Below, piece after piece: positions 33,401 to 45,752 of a stretch of 64,000 bases of DNA; the first letter of the stretch is position 1, and each line of letters begins with the position of its first letter. The stretch comes from Notolepis coatsorum (taxonomy: Eukaryota; Chordata; Actinopteri; Aulopiformes; Paralepididae). Position numbers and translations under genes: made by a program. The DNA lies in assembly GCA_963971535.1 (NCBI GenBank), contig OZ020594.1:111084643-111148642 (forward strand). The letters are read 5' to 3'. Below the pieces are notes generated by a model. It worked only from the letters and a program-made list of their open reading frames with translations. It had not been told where the DNA came from and made no database searches.

Positions 33401-33958
33401 TGCATTTGGAGATCACAGCGGGAATGTGGCATCCAGCTTGTGCTCCATTGCGTCCACCAGTCGAGCTGTAGCCTCACTGGAGCGCCTGGCCTTTGGAATG
33501 TGCCGCAGCTTGTTGCTAGCATTGACAAGCGCTACCATCTTGACGCATGCTCGACGATCACTCACCATTGTAATATTGGCCTTTCCATAAAATGGCCGCA
33601 CCTGCTCCAAAACGTCCTTAGCCGCATGGAACCGTGACAAGGCTCCGGTCAAACCTGGCCGCTTGGCATGCAGTTGCGTGTCGCAGTTGTACAGCATGCA
33701 CCGCAAGATCTGGCGACCACTTGGCAGTTTGGCACCAGTGATGATGGCATCTGCATTGGTTATGCTGGCGCCCAGACCTAAGACCAGGCTGCGGCTGCTC
33801 TGGCGGGAGCCAAAGGGCGGCGACGCCATCTTGTGAGAGCTGGATCCTGTGGTGGGTGATGGTGGCGTTGACTCCGTTGAGGGATTGAGTAAACTGATGA
33901 ATTGCTGACCAGAACTGACCAGAATTGAATAAACTGCGATGCAGAGCCACACAGGCAA
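30481..33958 (-). pseudogene. hAT-like transposase, frameshifted and split
   Basis: Successive pieces in N-to-C order are 33958-33413 (LPSGRQILRCMLYNCDTQLH, KANITMVSDRRACVKMVALV), 33376-32942 (KLKRRQEREAAQQACFTKEQ), 32961-32510 (VVNMAFDTTASNTGHLTAAC, then LLWSGCRHHIGEVLLSHIF), 31502-31066 (QPGALHKARWMAKLLYTLKL) and 30954-30481 (PTTSLADLANRDCWFGMHLL). FDTTASNTG followed by CRHH is read as the second catalytic aspartate plus the C-x2-H insertion motif of hAT-like DDE enzymes. The switches between frames near 33395 and 32950 are frameshifts, and the break at 32509-31503 is the younger hAT insertion. The family is not the common Ac/ZBED type. Confidence 0.65.
31511..32501. mobile_element. hAT element with CCGGT subterminal repeats
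   Basis: It starts CAGCGTTTCCGTTAGCCGG and ends TTCTAACGGAAACCCTG, with the perfect 8-bp duplication GTGTAAAC at 31503-31510 and 32502-32509. CCGGT/ACCGG motifs occur many times within 100 bp of each end (31535-31605, 32415-32480), as expected of transposase-binding sites. A weak coding-like stretch at 31700-31880 matches nothing I know. It is non-autonomous. Confidence 0.9.
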
Positions 33959-34017
33959 AGCTATTTATAGGCCCATCCCCCCAAAAATTGCAGGTGCGAG
34001 ATGTAACAATGTTGCAA

Positions 34018-34075
34018 CTCACACACACACACACACACAGACACACACAGACTAACGCGCGCACACACACACAGA
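34018..34075. repeat. CA-rich microsatellite
   Basis: Two CA arrays with GACACACACAGACT interruptions. Confidence 0.9.
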
Positions 34076-34255
34076 CACTAACAGCAGGCCATGTTGGGGG
34101 AGGACAGCATGTACTGATGTACCGTTCCACCTCTAAATCACCTCGTATTGCAAAAATATTTTGCATGTATTGTTTTTACATGGATGGTAACACTTTTAGC
34201 ACCCAGACAAATCAATACGCTGGAAATGTGTATTTTGATGCACCCTAGCCTACAT

Positions 34256-35062
34256 CCACCTCCTCCCTCCTCAGGGCCTCTTTCGCTGCCAAATCCACAG
34301 CCTTGTTGCCCTTCACCCCCCTATGGGCTGGAACCCAAATGAACCCCACTTCAACTCCTGCCCGTTCTGCTCTATAGAGCGCAGTTAGCAGTTCACAGAT
34401 GAGATCCGGCCTAACCCGTGACCTCCCACCCTGCAGCGCCATCAATGCAGCCATCGAGTCCGAGCAGATAACCACCTGCTGCGGCCTCACCTCTTCTACC
34501 CAATTTACTGCCCATAATAAGGCCACTACCTCTGATGTAAAAACTGACACCCCATTTGACAGCCGTCTGCTCTGGGTGACCCGCAGAGCGGGAATGTGGA
34601 TTGCGAACCCCACCCTTTTACTACTAGGCTCCATGGACCCATCTGTGTATATTTGCAAGTGCCCTTCCCAGTTCTCCTGCATCCTCTCCCTCACCAAATC
34701 ATCCGGGTCTCCTCTACCCTCCTCCCTCATTCTCTCAGATATACTAAAGTCCACCTCCACCTTTGGTAGCAGCCATGGTGGAACAGCAGGCCATACCACC
34801 GCAGTGCCCACCCTCACCCCACTTAATCCCAGCTCCTCCTCCACTCTTATCCTAAAGACAAAACTCCCACTTTTCCCACCCCCTCCTCCCCACTCCCAGC
34901 ACTCCTCCAACAACTGCCTGCCTGGGTGTACTTGTTCATGCCCATTCAGCTTGGCAATATAGTGCAAGGCTAGCTTCCTTCTCCTTAATGCTAAAGGGGT
35001 CTCTCCCATCTCCACCAGCAAGGCTGGGATTGGGGTTGAGCAAAAAGCCCCGCTCATCATCA
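34256..35062 (-). pseudogene. I-clade LINE RNase H domain
   Basis: The frame reads STPIPALLVEMGETPLALRR (end of the RT thumb region), then ENWEGHLQIYTDGSMEPSSK (first Asp), TSEVVALLWAVNWVEEV (Glu), QQVVICSDSMAALMAL (Asp) and FIWVPAHRGVKGNKAVDLAA (His/Asp). These are the four RNase H active-site positions of I-clade LINEs, and all are present. The open frame extends upstream into an inserted RTE fragment (35063-35165), which is not part of it. The following coding part is displaced to 30158 by a hAT insertion. Confidence 0.88.
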
Positions 35063-35065
35063 TTA

Positions 35066-35440
35066 GGTGGCTTCTTCGTTCCGAAGGTTGCCTATCACTC
35101 TCCAACCCATTCTGTCCCCACTTCTTCTCTCCAACTCCGTGACTCCGCCTCTCACTCCACTCCAATCACAGACATCGTCTACCCAGCCTCTTCTTGGTCT
35201 TCCACTTCCTCTCTTTCCATCCACCTTCCCCGTCACCACCTTCTTGAACATCTCCCCGCTGGATCCTCTCAGAACATGCCCGCACAACTCCATCTTTCTC
35301 TTTTTCAACCTCTCCAGCAGCTGTCCCCCTTGCATATCCGCTCTTCTCAGTACCTCCTCATTCTTGATCTTATCCTTCCATGTTATCTTCAGCATCTTCC
35401 TCAGTGTCCACATTTCAAAAGAGTCTATCATCCTCTACAC
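35066..35440 (-). mobile_element. RTE-like LINE 3-prime fragment
   Basis: The frame reads MWTLRKMLKITWKDKIKNEE, VLRRADMQGGQLLERLKKRK and MELCGHVLRGSSG, then GKRGSGRPRRGWVDDVCDW. This is the conserved C-terminus of an RTE/craniofacial-development-2-type LINE ORF. The 3-prime tail on the minus strand is TAATGATGATGA, the kind of short repeat RTE elements end in. Its 5-prime end abuts the hAT-like element at 35444. Confidence 0.75.
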
Positions 35441-35443
35441 AAC

Positions 35444-36653
<1,210 letters not shown>

Positions 36654-37553
36654 ACCTCAAAGCCTTTGCCTGTACCATATCTAGTCTAGCCAGGTTGGTT
36701 TTGGCTGCAGCTCCGTATGCCAAGCACCCATAATCCAAGGCTGAACGGACCATGGCTCTGTACACCATTAGCTGAGTATCTCTGTCTGCTCCCCATGTGC
36801 TCCCAGCAAGACATCTTCTCACATTTAGTCACCGTTTTTTCTATATGTTTCCTCCATGTTACCTTCTCTTCAAAAATCACTCCTAGAAACTTAAACTCCT
36901 TGACCCTCTCTACTGGCTTGCCATACATAGAGAGCCCCAGGCCTTCTGTCTTTCTGTAAATACAACAAATTTGGACTTTTCCACAGACATTTTGAACCCC
37001 CACTTCTCAGCCCATTCCCCCCTCTTTTCCAGATTGCCCCATCATCCGCAAACAACGACAGCCCATACCCTGCCCCCACCTCTTGAAATATGTCGTTGAT
37101 CATAACGTTGAACAGCACTGGGCTAATAACACTCCCTTGAGGAGTACCATTCTCTATCCCAGTATCCCCACTACCTCAGAGTATGCTCCCCCGACTCTGA
37201 CCTGTATGGTCCTATTTCGCAGAAACGCACTGATCCAGTTCAGCATCCGCCCTCGTATTCCAGCATTGAACAGCTTAACCCCCAACCCCTCTTTCCACAG
37301 CATATCATACGCTTTTTCTATGTCCAGAAAAACAGCTACTACTCCTTCCTTTTTAGATTTAGCTTTCCTTATGTCCAGGTCAAGAGCCAACACAGCGTCC
37401 ATTGTACCCCTCCCTACCCTAAAACCACTCTGGACTGGAGTGAACCTTCCCTGCTTCTCCAGTTTATATGTAAGCCTATCTGTCACCATCCTCTCCATAA
37501 TCTTACATAACACAGCCGTGAGTGCAATTGGCCTATAGGAACCCGGATTAGTG
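36654..37553 (-). pseudogene. I-clade LINE reverse transcriptase, partial
   Basis: Minus-strand pieces 37513-37154, 37118-36891 and 37003-36634 give SYRPIALTAVLCKIMERMV, TPVQSGFRVGRGTMDAVLAL, VAVFLDIEKAYDMLWKEGL (catalytic Asp), SPVLFNVMINDIFQEV, YGLSLFADDGAIW (catalytic DD), EFKFLGVIFEEKVTWRKHIE and LDMVQAKALRLC. Frame changes near 37150 and 36990 mark frameshifts. Sequence upstream of RPIALT is missing. The next residues (SGAF...) are found at 35060, after the inserted RTE and hAT-like DNA. Confidence 0.85.
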
Positions 37554-38009
37554 GCTTTATAGTACTGGTGGGATTTCTTTCAAATCCGGACGGTGAGAAC
37601 TGTGAAACACATACATGAAATACAATAAATCACAGATCAAACAATAACAACATAGATCCATCTTATTTCTACTTGTCTCTTAGTGTCACATGTCTTTGCA
37701 ATATTGTTAAACAAATGAACTTAACCTACAAAACACATTAAGTCCTTCTGCAATAATAACTCACTTAGTAAACATTTAGTTAGCAGCACTTTAGCTCCAT
37801 GGCTTGGGCGACACATAGCTAACAACCACAACACCAACACCTACCTTACTGCTGCTGCAATAAGAGCGGAAATTATGGGGACTGTAGCATCTTCTGGACC
37901 TTGTAACAATGACAATAAAGATCATTCTATTCTATTGACTCTTAAAAACTATCTCTTTACAAGAAGAAGTGAAACTATCTCTTTACAAGAAGAAGTGAAA
38001 CTATCTCTT
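37554..38009 (+). repeat. Right copy of the 455-bp direct repeat (X)
   Basis: This is the uninterrupted copy. It begins CTTTATAGTACTGGTGGG directly at the truncated 5-prime end of the I-clade LINE and ends CTATCTCTTA before unrelated DNA. Its length equals that of the left copy without the hAT insertion, and it contains the empty hAT site CAATAACAACAT at about 37643. Confidence 0.85.
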
Positions 38010-38134
38010 AAATCCGCGGAGATTTTGACACGCGTGCGTCGGCATAAAACGTCCCCGGACACTGTGGGCTTCAACATTAGTTCCGCCATTAAACTAGCAG
38101 CATTTAAGTAAATCAAAGCCCGTGTAAGCACTGA

Positions 38135-38227
38135 ATGAATGAATGAATGAATGAATGAATGAATGAATGAATGAATGAATGAATGAATGAATGAATGAAT
38201 GAATGAATGAATGAATGAATGAATGAA
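38135..38227. repeat. (GAAT)n microsatellite
   Basis: About 23 units of GAAT directly continue into a LINE-Q 3-prime end (GAAAACTTTATTTAACAGAT). It is an expanded copy of this LINE's tail, here CATT instead of CAAT. Confidence 0.95.
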
Positions 38228-38275
38228 AACTTTATTTAACAGATTGTAGAATGGGTACAATACAGTAGTGGCCAA
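38228..38275 (-). mobile_element. Very short LINE-Q 3-prime end
   Basis: AAAACTTTATTTAACAGATT then AGAATGGGTACAATACAGTA; only about 48 bp of LINE, so retrotransposition stopped almost at once, followed by tail expansion. Confidence 0.8.
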
Positions 38276-38795
38276 ATAAAGCACTGAACCAGTATTGAAC
38301 CACTTCACCAAATGTATTGAACATGGATTCATTCATTCAAATGTTCGTTTCAGTCCCCTCTGCTGGCGAAATAGGAGACTGCAAAACAAACCTGCTTTGT
38401 GTGGATGGAAAGCAATTTAGAATTGTTTGTTTTGTAATATATATTGTTACGCGCTCACACTTAATTGATCTGATCATAACAATAACAGGTGTTCCCAATG
38501 GCAAATCAGTCCCCCTCACCCCCAGAGTATAAAGAGGCTGGCATGCAACACCTTTCTCTTCCCTGCACAGGTTCACACACACAGGTTTTTACTTTGATTT
38601 CTTTCCTTCTGGGGATGGAGATTAATTGTATGATTGATAGTGTAAATATATGTAGTTGGGACGGAGAGGGTGTGCTTGGGAAACGGGATGTGCAGGATAA
38701 TGATGATGGCTGTGCTTGTGTAACTAGGGCAGGGTGTGATTATGGGACTCAAACATTTTTTATTGAGGAATAGAATTCTTTCAACAGTTTTTGGA
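38276..38795. other. Unassigned spacer
   Basis: No recognised element or gene. A frame at 38489-38773 (MFPMANQSPSPPEYKEAG start) has no known relatives that I can name. Confidence 0.25.
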
Positions 38796-40002
38796 CTGAA
38801 TGATTGAATGAATGAAAACTTTATTTAACAGATTGCAGAATGGGTACAATACAGTACGGCTCAATACATACAATTGTTAAGGGGATGCAGACCTGAGAAA
38901 GACGTTTGTCTTGTTTCCATCAGGGTCCCCCATTTTCAATTCATATAGACATTTATGACATACACAACATACATGACATTTATGGCATAGGGACATATAG
39001 GTATTTAGTACTGATACATTTGTGACATAAACGGTATTCAAATATACAGTACTGTTACCCCTAGATCCTGACAGAGTATATACATATGATGGGGAGGGGA
39101 CTGTACATTAGGAGGGGGTGGGTGGGTGGGAGAGAAATATACATACGGCGGGGAGGGAATATATACATGCGGTGGGGAGGAGACTGTCTATTAGGAGGTG
39201 GTGGGGGTTTTGGGCAATTACGGTGGCCAGTTTCGAATTGCAGCCTCCCGTAGGTGCTCTTTAAGAGCGGTTTTGAATGTGGGCAGGGATTCACATTCCT
39301 TTACAGCTTTGGGTAGGGCGTTCCACATTGTTGTGGCATAATTGCGAAACGTGTTTAGTCCCTTGTTTGAGCCGAATCTGGGTTTAACATGATTTGTTGA
39401 GCTTCCTCTGGTGTAGTGGTTGTGGTATTCACTGACCTTTGGGAAGTATTTTGACATGTACATGGGCACCCCCCGGTCGTATAGTATATCTTGTAGACCA
39501 GGCCCATTGCAAGTTGCTGTACTCTGTTGTCTACTCTAAGCCATCCTAGGTTGTCAAAGTGGGCAGGGGTGAGGTGGGTTCTGGGGTTCAGGTCAAGTAG
39601 TAGTCTGACCAGTTTGTTTTGTGATGTTTGTAATTTTGTTTTAAGCGCCTTTGAGGTGCTTTGGTACCATGAGGTGCACGCATAGTCATAGTACCCTTGA
39701 ATGAGTGCTCCTGCCAGAGTCTTCAGGGTATTCTTGTTTACCAGAGAGGAGATCCGGTACAAGAATCTAGTTCGTTGGTTGACTTTTTTTATTACATTGG
39801 ATGCCATTTTGTCACAGGAAAGATTTGCCTCTAGGATGGAACCCAGGTAGGTAATTTCGTCTTTCCTTGTGACAATATTGTCACCCACTGTAACTGAGAA
39901 GCCGTCGGTCTTGCTGAGTTTGTTATTTGAACCGAAGAGAATGGACTCTGTTTTGCCCATGTGTAATGATAGTTTGTTATTGAGACGGTTATTGAGACGG
40001 TT
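38796..40002 (-). mobile_element. LINE-Q copy fused to a hAT exon
   Basis: The tail is at 38796-38812 (complement of CATTCATTCAATCATTC) and the body runs up to about 40002 on the minus strand. RT residues LSLHMGKTESILFGSNNKLS, VGDNIVTRKDEITYLGSIL and DKMASNVIKKVNQRTRFLYR are encoded. The 5-prime end joins the last exon of the hAT transposase in frame, at a 12-bp duplicated motif (39979-40002, ATTGAGACGGTT twice). Confidence 0.85.
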
Positions 40003-40296
40003 TCTTTTCTTGCTGACCACTTCTCCAGCTTTTGAGAAAACCCGTTCACATGGAACAGATGAGGCTGGAATACAAAGATAGCGTTTTGCCAGTCTGAACA
40101 AATGAGGGTACACATGCTTGTGGTTGCTCCAGTACAAAAGTGGATCTTCAGATCTTTCCAGGGGAGGATCAGTGTTGTATCTCTGGACCTCTACAGTGGC
40201 ATCTGCTGTGGCATTTCGTGACCTTCTCGCAGTCGCAGCATCTTGTTCCATAGTTTTCCACAGGTTAAAGGCTGAAAGACATTGAAAGAGAAACAC
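39355..40296 (-). CDS. hAT transposase C-terminus fused to LINE RT
   Basis: The first about 105 residues are the hATC dimerisation domain of a hAT transposase: YWSNHKHVYPHLFRLAKRYL, CIPASSVPCERVFSKAGEVV, SKKRNRLNN. Without a stop the frame continues as LINE-Q RT: KLSLHMGKTESILFGSNNKL, KTLAGALIQGYYDYACTSWY, SQNKLVRLLLDLNPRTHLTP, NRVQQLAMGLVYKIYYT. The last 40 residues (after about 39470) are in a shifted frame of the LINE. The hAT part continues the exon chain to its right (40344-44970). The RT part lacks the catalytic FADD region. A polypeptide could be made if the hAT gene were transcribed, but the LINE part has no enzymatic core. The same junction recurs at 60.2 kb. Confidence 0.8.
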   Translation of the reverse strand: MFLFQCLSAFNLWKTMEQDAATARRSRNATADATVEVQRYNTDPPLERSEDPLLYWSNHKHVYPHLFRLAKRYLCIPASSVPCERVFSKAGEVVSKKRNRLNNRLNNKLSLHMGKTESILFGSNNKLSKTDGFSVTVGDNIVTRKDEITYLGSILEANLSCDKMASNVIKKVNQRTRFLYRISSLVNKNTLKTLAGALIQGYYDYACTSWYQSTSKALKTKLQTSQNKLVRLLLDLNPRTHLTPAHFDNLGWLRVDNRVQQLAMGLVYKIYYTTGGCPCTCQNTSQRSVNTTTTTPEEAQQIMLNPDSAQTRD

Positions 40297-41040
40297 AACA
40301 GTATTTATTTAGAACTTAAAGGTTTCAATTTGTATCATATTTTTTACTTATTTAGTCCTGTACAGTACATCAATAATAATCTAGTTATAATATTACCTGT
40401 GGGGGGTGGATTTTCTACATTTGGTGCAGTGTGTTGTGGTTGAGCTGATGGGTCTGTGTGCTTCATCAGTGCTGCACATTCACCTGTCAGTCTTGCTACT
40501 TGCGCTTGGTTTTGACTGTGGAAGCCGATGGTTTTGAACCTTGGGTCAAGCAGTGTTGCCAGGGACAAACGGCTTGAGCTCTCAAGTGTATCAAACTTAT
40601 GTATGAGGGTTGCAAGGATGTTTTGTCCCAGCTGTATTGCTGTCACGTTGGTGGTTTTCCCCAGAATTTCATGTGTTGAATATGTTAGCATTTTTATCAG
40701 TGGAATCACCATCGACCCCGACACTCTCTTCTCCTGGGACATTTCCACCGTTGCCATGTAAAATGGGTAGAGCACTTGTAAGCATGCTGCTATTGTGTCA
40801 TAGTCATCGGAAGAGAGAGGATTAACATCCGCAAGTGCTGCCCCCACTGTTTGCCTCTCATCATACAAGCGTTGTTGCAGCATCAGGAAGGTGCTGTTCC
40901 AGCGAGTGTCCACCTCTTGGATCACCTTCAGCACTGGACGACTCATTAGCACCTGCACACTGGTCAGCCTCTCTTTAGCAGTAGTGCTGGATCGGAAAAG
41001 CGTCACTATTCTCCGTGCCCTTGTGCGTAGATCCTCTAGG

Positions 41041-43565
41041 CCAGGGGGTCCAGAACATTTTCAGAGGCGCATGTCGCAGCTCTTGGACGGGCTGACGGGC
41101 ATAATATGCCACGCAGATGATGTGCTGGTATGTGGCGTAGATAGGGCCCAGCATGATGAGAGGCTCACTGCGGTCCTGTCCAGGCTTCAGGAAGCCGGCC
41201 TGACCCTAAATGAAAAGTGCGTGTTCGCACAGACAGAGTTGGTGTTCGTGGGCCACAAAGTCAGTGCAGGGGGCATAGCGCCAGACCCAGAGAAAGTGAG
41301 GGCAATCGTAGACATGCCCGCTCCACAAAATGTCGCAGACGTGAGACGGTTCCTGGGCATGGCCACATACATGGGAAAGTTTGTACCTCTTTTCACCGAC
41401 ACTACCAAACCACTACGGGATTTACTGGTGAAAGAGAATCCCTGGGTGTGGGGAGAGGTGCAGCAGACAGCCTTTGAAAAGGTGAAGTCTGATCTGGCCT
41501 CAGATAGGGTGCTAGCACAGTACAGGCCAAATGCTAAGACAAGAGTGTCTGCAGATGCATCATCTTTTGGAGTGGGAGCAGTCCTCACCCAAATGCAGGA
41601 CAACAAGGAGTGGCGCCCGATAGCCTATATCTCACGCAGTCTCTCTGACACAGAGCAGAGATATGCCCAGGTGGAGAAGGAGGCGCTGGCAGTAACATGG
41701 GCATGCGAAAGGCTCAGCTCGTATATAATAGGCCTTCAATTTACCATAGAGGCCGACCACAAGCCACTGTTGGCTCTGTTAGGTACGAAGGCACTAGATG
41801 ACTTACCCCCAAGAATCCAGCGCTTTAGGCTTAGACTACTGAGATATACATACCACATAGTATATGTCCCAGGGAAAGCGTTGATAACGGCAGATGCATT
41901 ATCAAGGGCCCCAATCGTGCGCACACTGACAGAGGAGGAAAGAGAGCTGGAAGGAGAAGCACAGGTGTTTGTTGAGGCAGTACAGCAGGGCCTACCAGCG
42001 TCTAAGGCAAAGCTGCAACAGATTGCTGAGGAACAGCAAAATGACTCTGTCTGCAGACAGCTTATACAGCAGTGCAAAAAGGGGTGGCCAAGACAGGAGG
42101 AACTGCCACAGCAGCTAAAGCCCTACTGGATCTACCAGAGTGAGCTATACTGTGCAGGAGGCCTTTTAATGAAAGGACGGAGGATAGTAGTACCAGAGAC
42201 TTTGCAAACAGAAATGCTGTCACGTTTACATGAGGGACACATGGGGATATCTAAGTGCAGAGCGAGAGCAGAGCAGTCAGTGTGGTGGATGGGCTTAAGT
42301 AGTCAGATCGCTAAGGTAGTAACACAGTGTGAAACATGTGTGAAGAGTCAGACACGGCATCCAGAGCCAATGATGCCATCGGCATTGCCTCAGCGGCCAT
42401 GGCAAAAGGTAGGGGTGGATATGTTTTACCTAAAGGGCACCACCTACCTGTTAGCAGTAGACTACTATTCAAGGTACATTGAAATAGAGAAAACCCCCAT
42501 TACCACAACTAAAGGAGTGATCGAGGCGTTAAAGGCCATGTACTCCAGACACGGGGTCCCAGAGGTCCTGCGGAGTGATAATGGTCCACAGTTTGCGTCA
42601 GCGGAGTTTGCTGCCTTTGCTACAGATTATGACTTTGCTCATGTGACAAGTAGCCCGTACTTTGCCCAGAGCAATGGAGAGGCAGAGAGAGCTGTCAAGA
42701 CGGCTAAGTCACTGTTGAGTAAGAATGAAGACCCACACAGGGCACTGTTAGCTCCGCTCCCCACTGCCACAGGCGCCTGCCCACCTGAAACCACAATGGC
42801 CCAAAACGAAGGCCTTTCAGGAAAAGGACTACCAACTGAAACTGAGACAGACGCAGAACTTTAATGAGAGACACCGGGCCACACAGAGGCCGGAACTGAG
42901 ACCGGGTCAATCGGTGTGGATCTCCACCTCAAAACGGCCAGCTACGGTGCTCAGGAAGGCTGACACGCCACGCTCCTATGTGGTCCGGGCAGGAGAAGAG
43001 GTGGTGAGGAGGAACAGGGCTCATCTGCAAGCTCTCCCTGAGCCACAAGAGACACCGACTCCACAGGAGGAGCAAACAACGGAGGAGGAAATAGCGCCAA
43101 GCGCCCTGACTAGAGAGAGAGAGAGTACAGAGACTAAAGTGAGAGACGTTCCGAGATGGCAGATAAAGCCGCCAGAATGGCTCAAGGACTATACGTTCAG
43201 TAAAAAAGAAAAAAAAGGGGGTGCTTCACCTTACAGCTAGAAGGCACTTACCTGTATTATCTGTGCAGGAATGTTATGTAATGTTACATCAGTATTTCAA
43301 CATACTTGAGGATGTTAGGTTTATTCCTGGGAGAAGGAGAGATGTAATGGATGTCTGTATAGTAGATGTCTGAATATACTGGAGGATGTTTATACTTGAG
43401 GATGTTAGGTTTATTCCTGAGAGAAGGGGAGATGTAGTGGATGTCCCTTATGGGCATCCATAGCTGTTGCTGTAAGGCGTGGCGCAGGCGCAGTTGTGTT
43501 AGATTAATAAAGACGTTACTTGAAATGGCCACGCTGTCTGAGTCCGCCACCTAAGCTTTACCACA
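41041..43565 (+). mobile_element. Ty3/Gypsy LTR-retrotransposon fossil
   Basis: Fossil, broken. Parts present in order: part of RT (HADDVLVCG), RNase H (VSADASSFGVGAVL), integrase zinc finger and core (YYSRYIEIEK, SDNGPQFASAEF), a purine-rich tract at about 43420, and a short LTR from 43432 ending in CA at 43565. CTAGG flanks it at 41036-41040 and 43566-43570, inside the hAT transposase gene. The long open stretch at 41043-42864 suggests a moderate age. At least one large break. Confidence 0.85.
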
Positions 43566-43963
43566 CTAGGGATCTTTTTACCACTAGATTTAGTGCATGT
43601 GCAATGCACACAACATGGCTAATCTCCAGATTTCTGGCAGTGGCCATCATGTTTGATGCAGCATCCGTCACAAGGCATCTAACCTTGGTTGCAATGCCCC
43701 ACTCCTCCATGAGAGACCTCATAGTAGCTGCAAGGTTTTCAGCTGTATGCACTTGAGGGAATGGCAGCACTCCCAAAAGTACAGTGGCCATCTTTGCAGC
43801 GTCACCTTCGTGGACATAATGGCATGTTACTACAAGATAAGCATCCATATTAATGGAGGTCCACATATCTGCAGTCAGGCTCACACCCTCTATGTCCTGC
43901 AGTTGAGCCTTGGCCTTGGTCTTCTCCTCCTCATACTTATCGACCACCATTTTCTTCAGAACC

Positions 43964-44150
43964 TGTCAAGTCAAGAGTTTTATTTGTCACGGCATACAAT
44001 CATACAGTGAAATGCGGGTGGTCATGCCCGCAGCGATTGTGCAATAATACAAGTAATAAGAATAAGACATAACGGGTATAATGTACATAAAGTTTACAAA
44101 ATCATGGTAAAAGACATGCTAAGGTCCTGCGATAGTGCAATACAGTGTAA
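43964..44150 (-). mobile_element. Rex1-like LINE 3-prime fragment in a hAT intron
   Basis: GTCAAGTCAAGAGTTTTATT and TGTCACGGCATACAATCATA are the complement of the 3-prime end at 51950-52027. The LINE tail CTTGACTTGACAG runs directly into the hAT exon that starts GTTCTGAAGAAAATG, so its last bases now form or replace the splice acceptor. Confidence 0.8.
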
Positions 44151-44482
44151 GCTACCTGTCTAGAAGGCAGAATGTATATGGGATCAAGCTTTCCCACAAA
44201 CTCTTTGAAGCCCTGATCATCCACGATGGAAAAAGGCTGGGAGTCTTTCACCACCATGTTGACAAGGGCCTCATCCAGCTCTTGCTTCCGGTCCACTAAG
44301 ACAGACAAACAAATGAAGAAAAAAATGTAAATAAGGCAAGGCATGATGAACGATACTATTATATCATATTGCATTTGTATAGTGTGTTTAATGAATGATA
44401 ATGAGTTAATGAGTGTGTACAATCAATCAAGCCTTGATCTCCTTCTCATGCTCGGCTCTGAAGTGCCTCAGCATTGAGGACG

Positions 44483-44702
<220 letters not shown>

Positions 44703-45302
44703 GGCCAATTGGTGATGACACAGCAAGCACTTGACCTGTAGACAAATCAAATCAAATTGCATCCAAACTAATTATTTGATGGTCTCTACAAAGCATAATA
44801 CATAGGCTACACAACACATCTAATCATATAGAAATCGAATGCTACTCTTATTTGTACACTCTCAGAATTACACATTATTAAGGAGTACAATGCACACATA
44901 CCTTACTAGGACTGATCAGATCAAAGTGTTCCCACATTTGCAAACGGCTTCTCTTCTTAGCTGGCTCCATGATGATCAAAAAACAACTCTCAATAGCAAC
45001 TCTCAAAAACAACTACCACTCCTACTACAAAACCACACAGGTCGAGTGAAATGTTTTGGGCGTTTATGTAGAGTAGAATGCCGCGCAAACAAAGTCTTGC
45101 GTTACGAAACAGTCTCGCTGTGTCGAAACCAGTCACATGATTCCCTGAGCGAACGATACACTTACTGGTTCGGACGGCATAGGTCACGTGACTTTTGCCG
45201 TAGCAAAGCAGGCTTTAAAGCAGGGTTTGGGGGAAATGTAGTTTCGAGTTTGACGCTTGTATCAGAGCATTGGTTTCATAGGGCCATCACGGTATCATTT
45301 AA

Positions 45303-45752
45303 TTTGTGTGCATGTATCATTTCATGTGTGTGCATGTATCATTTCATGTGTGTGCATGTATCAATTCATGTGTGTGCATGTTACATGTATCATTTCATGT
45401 CTGTGCATGTATCATTTCATGTGTGTGCATGTATCAATTCATGTGTGTGCATGTATCATTTCATGTGTGTGCATGTATCATTTCATGTCTGTGCATGTAT
45501 CATTTCATGTGTGTGCATGTATCAATTCATGTGTGTGCATGTATCATTTCATGTGTGTGCATGTATCAATTCATGTGTGTGCATGTATAATTTCATGTGT
45601 GTGCATCTATCATTTCATGTGTGTGCATGTATTATTTTATGTCTGTGCATCTATCATTTCATGTGTGTGCATGTATCATTTCATGTGTGTGCATCTATCA
45701 TTTCATGTGTGTGCATGTATTATTTTATGTCTGTGCATGTATCATTTCATGA
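45303..45752. repeat. 22-bp minisatellite
   Basis: About 20 copies of CATTTCATGTGTGTGCATGTAT with variants (CAATTC, TGTCTG, CATCTA, TATTTTATG). The long plus-strand open frames here are an effect of the repeat and are not a gene. Confidence 0.96.

Larger units (their letters stand above)
30159..34247 (-). mobile_element. 4.1-kb hAT element, 8-bp TSD GCCTACAT
   Basis: Terminal repeats are TAGGGTGCATCAAATTGC (left) and TAGGGTGCATCAAAATAC (complement of right). The perfect duplication GCCTACAT lies at 30151-30158 and 34248-34255, in the I-clade LINE. Nearly the whole length was once a minus-strand transposase gene (33958 to 30481). A younger 991-bp hAT element sits inside it at 31511-32501. A CA array lies at 34018-34075. 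Confidence 0.9.

Noticed and set aside
30731-33637. Plus-strand frames across the 4.1-kb hAT element
   Set aside because: They are antisense shadows of the minus-strand transposase pieces.
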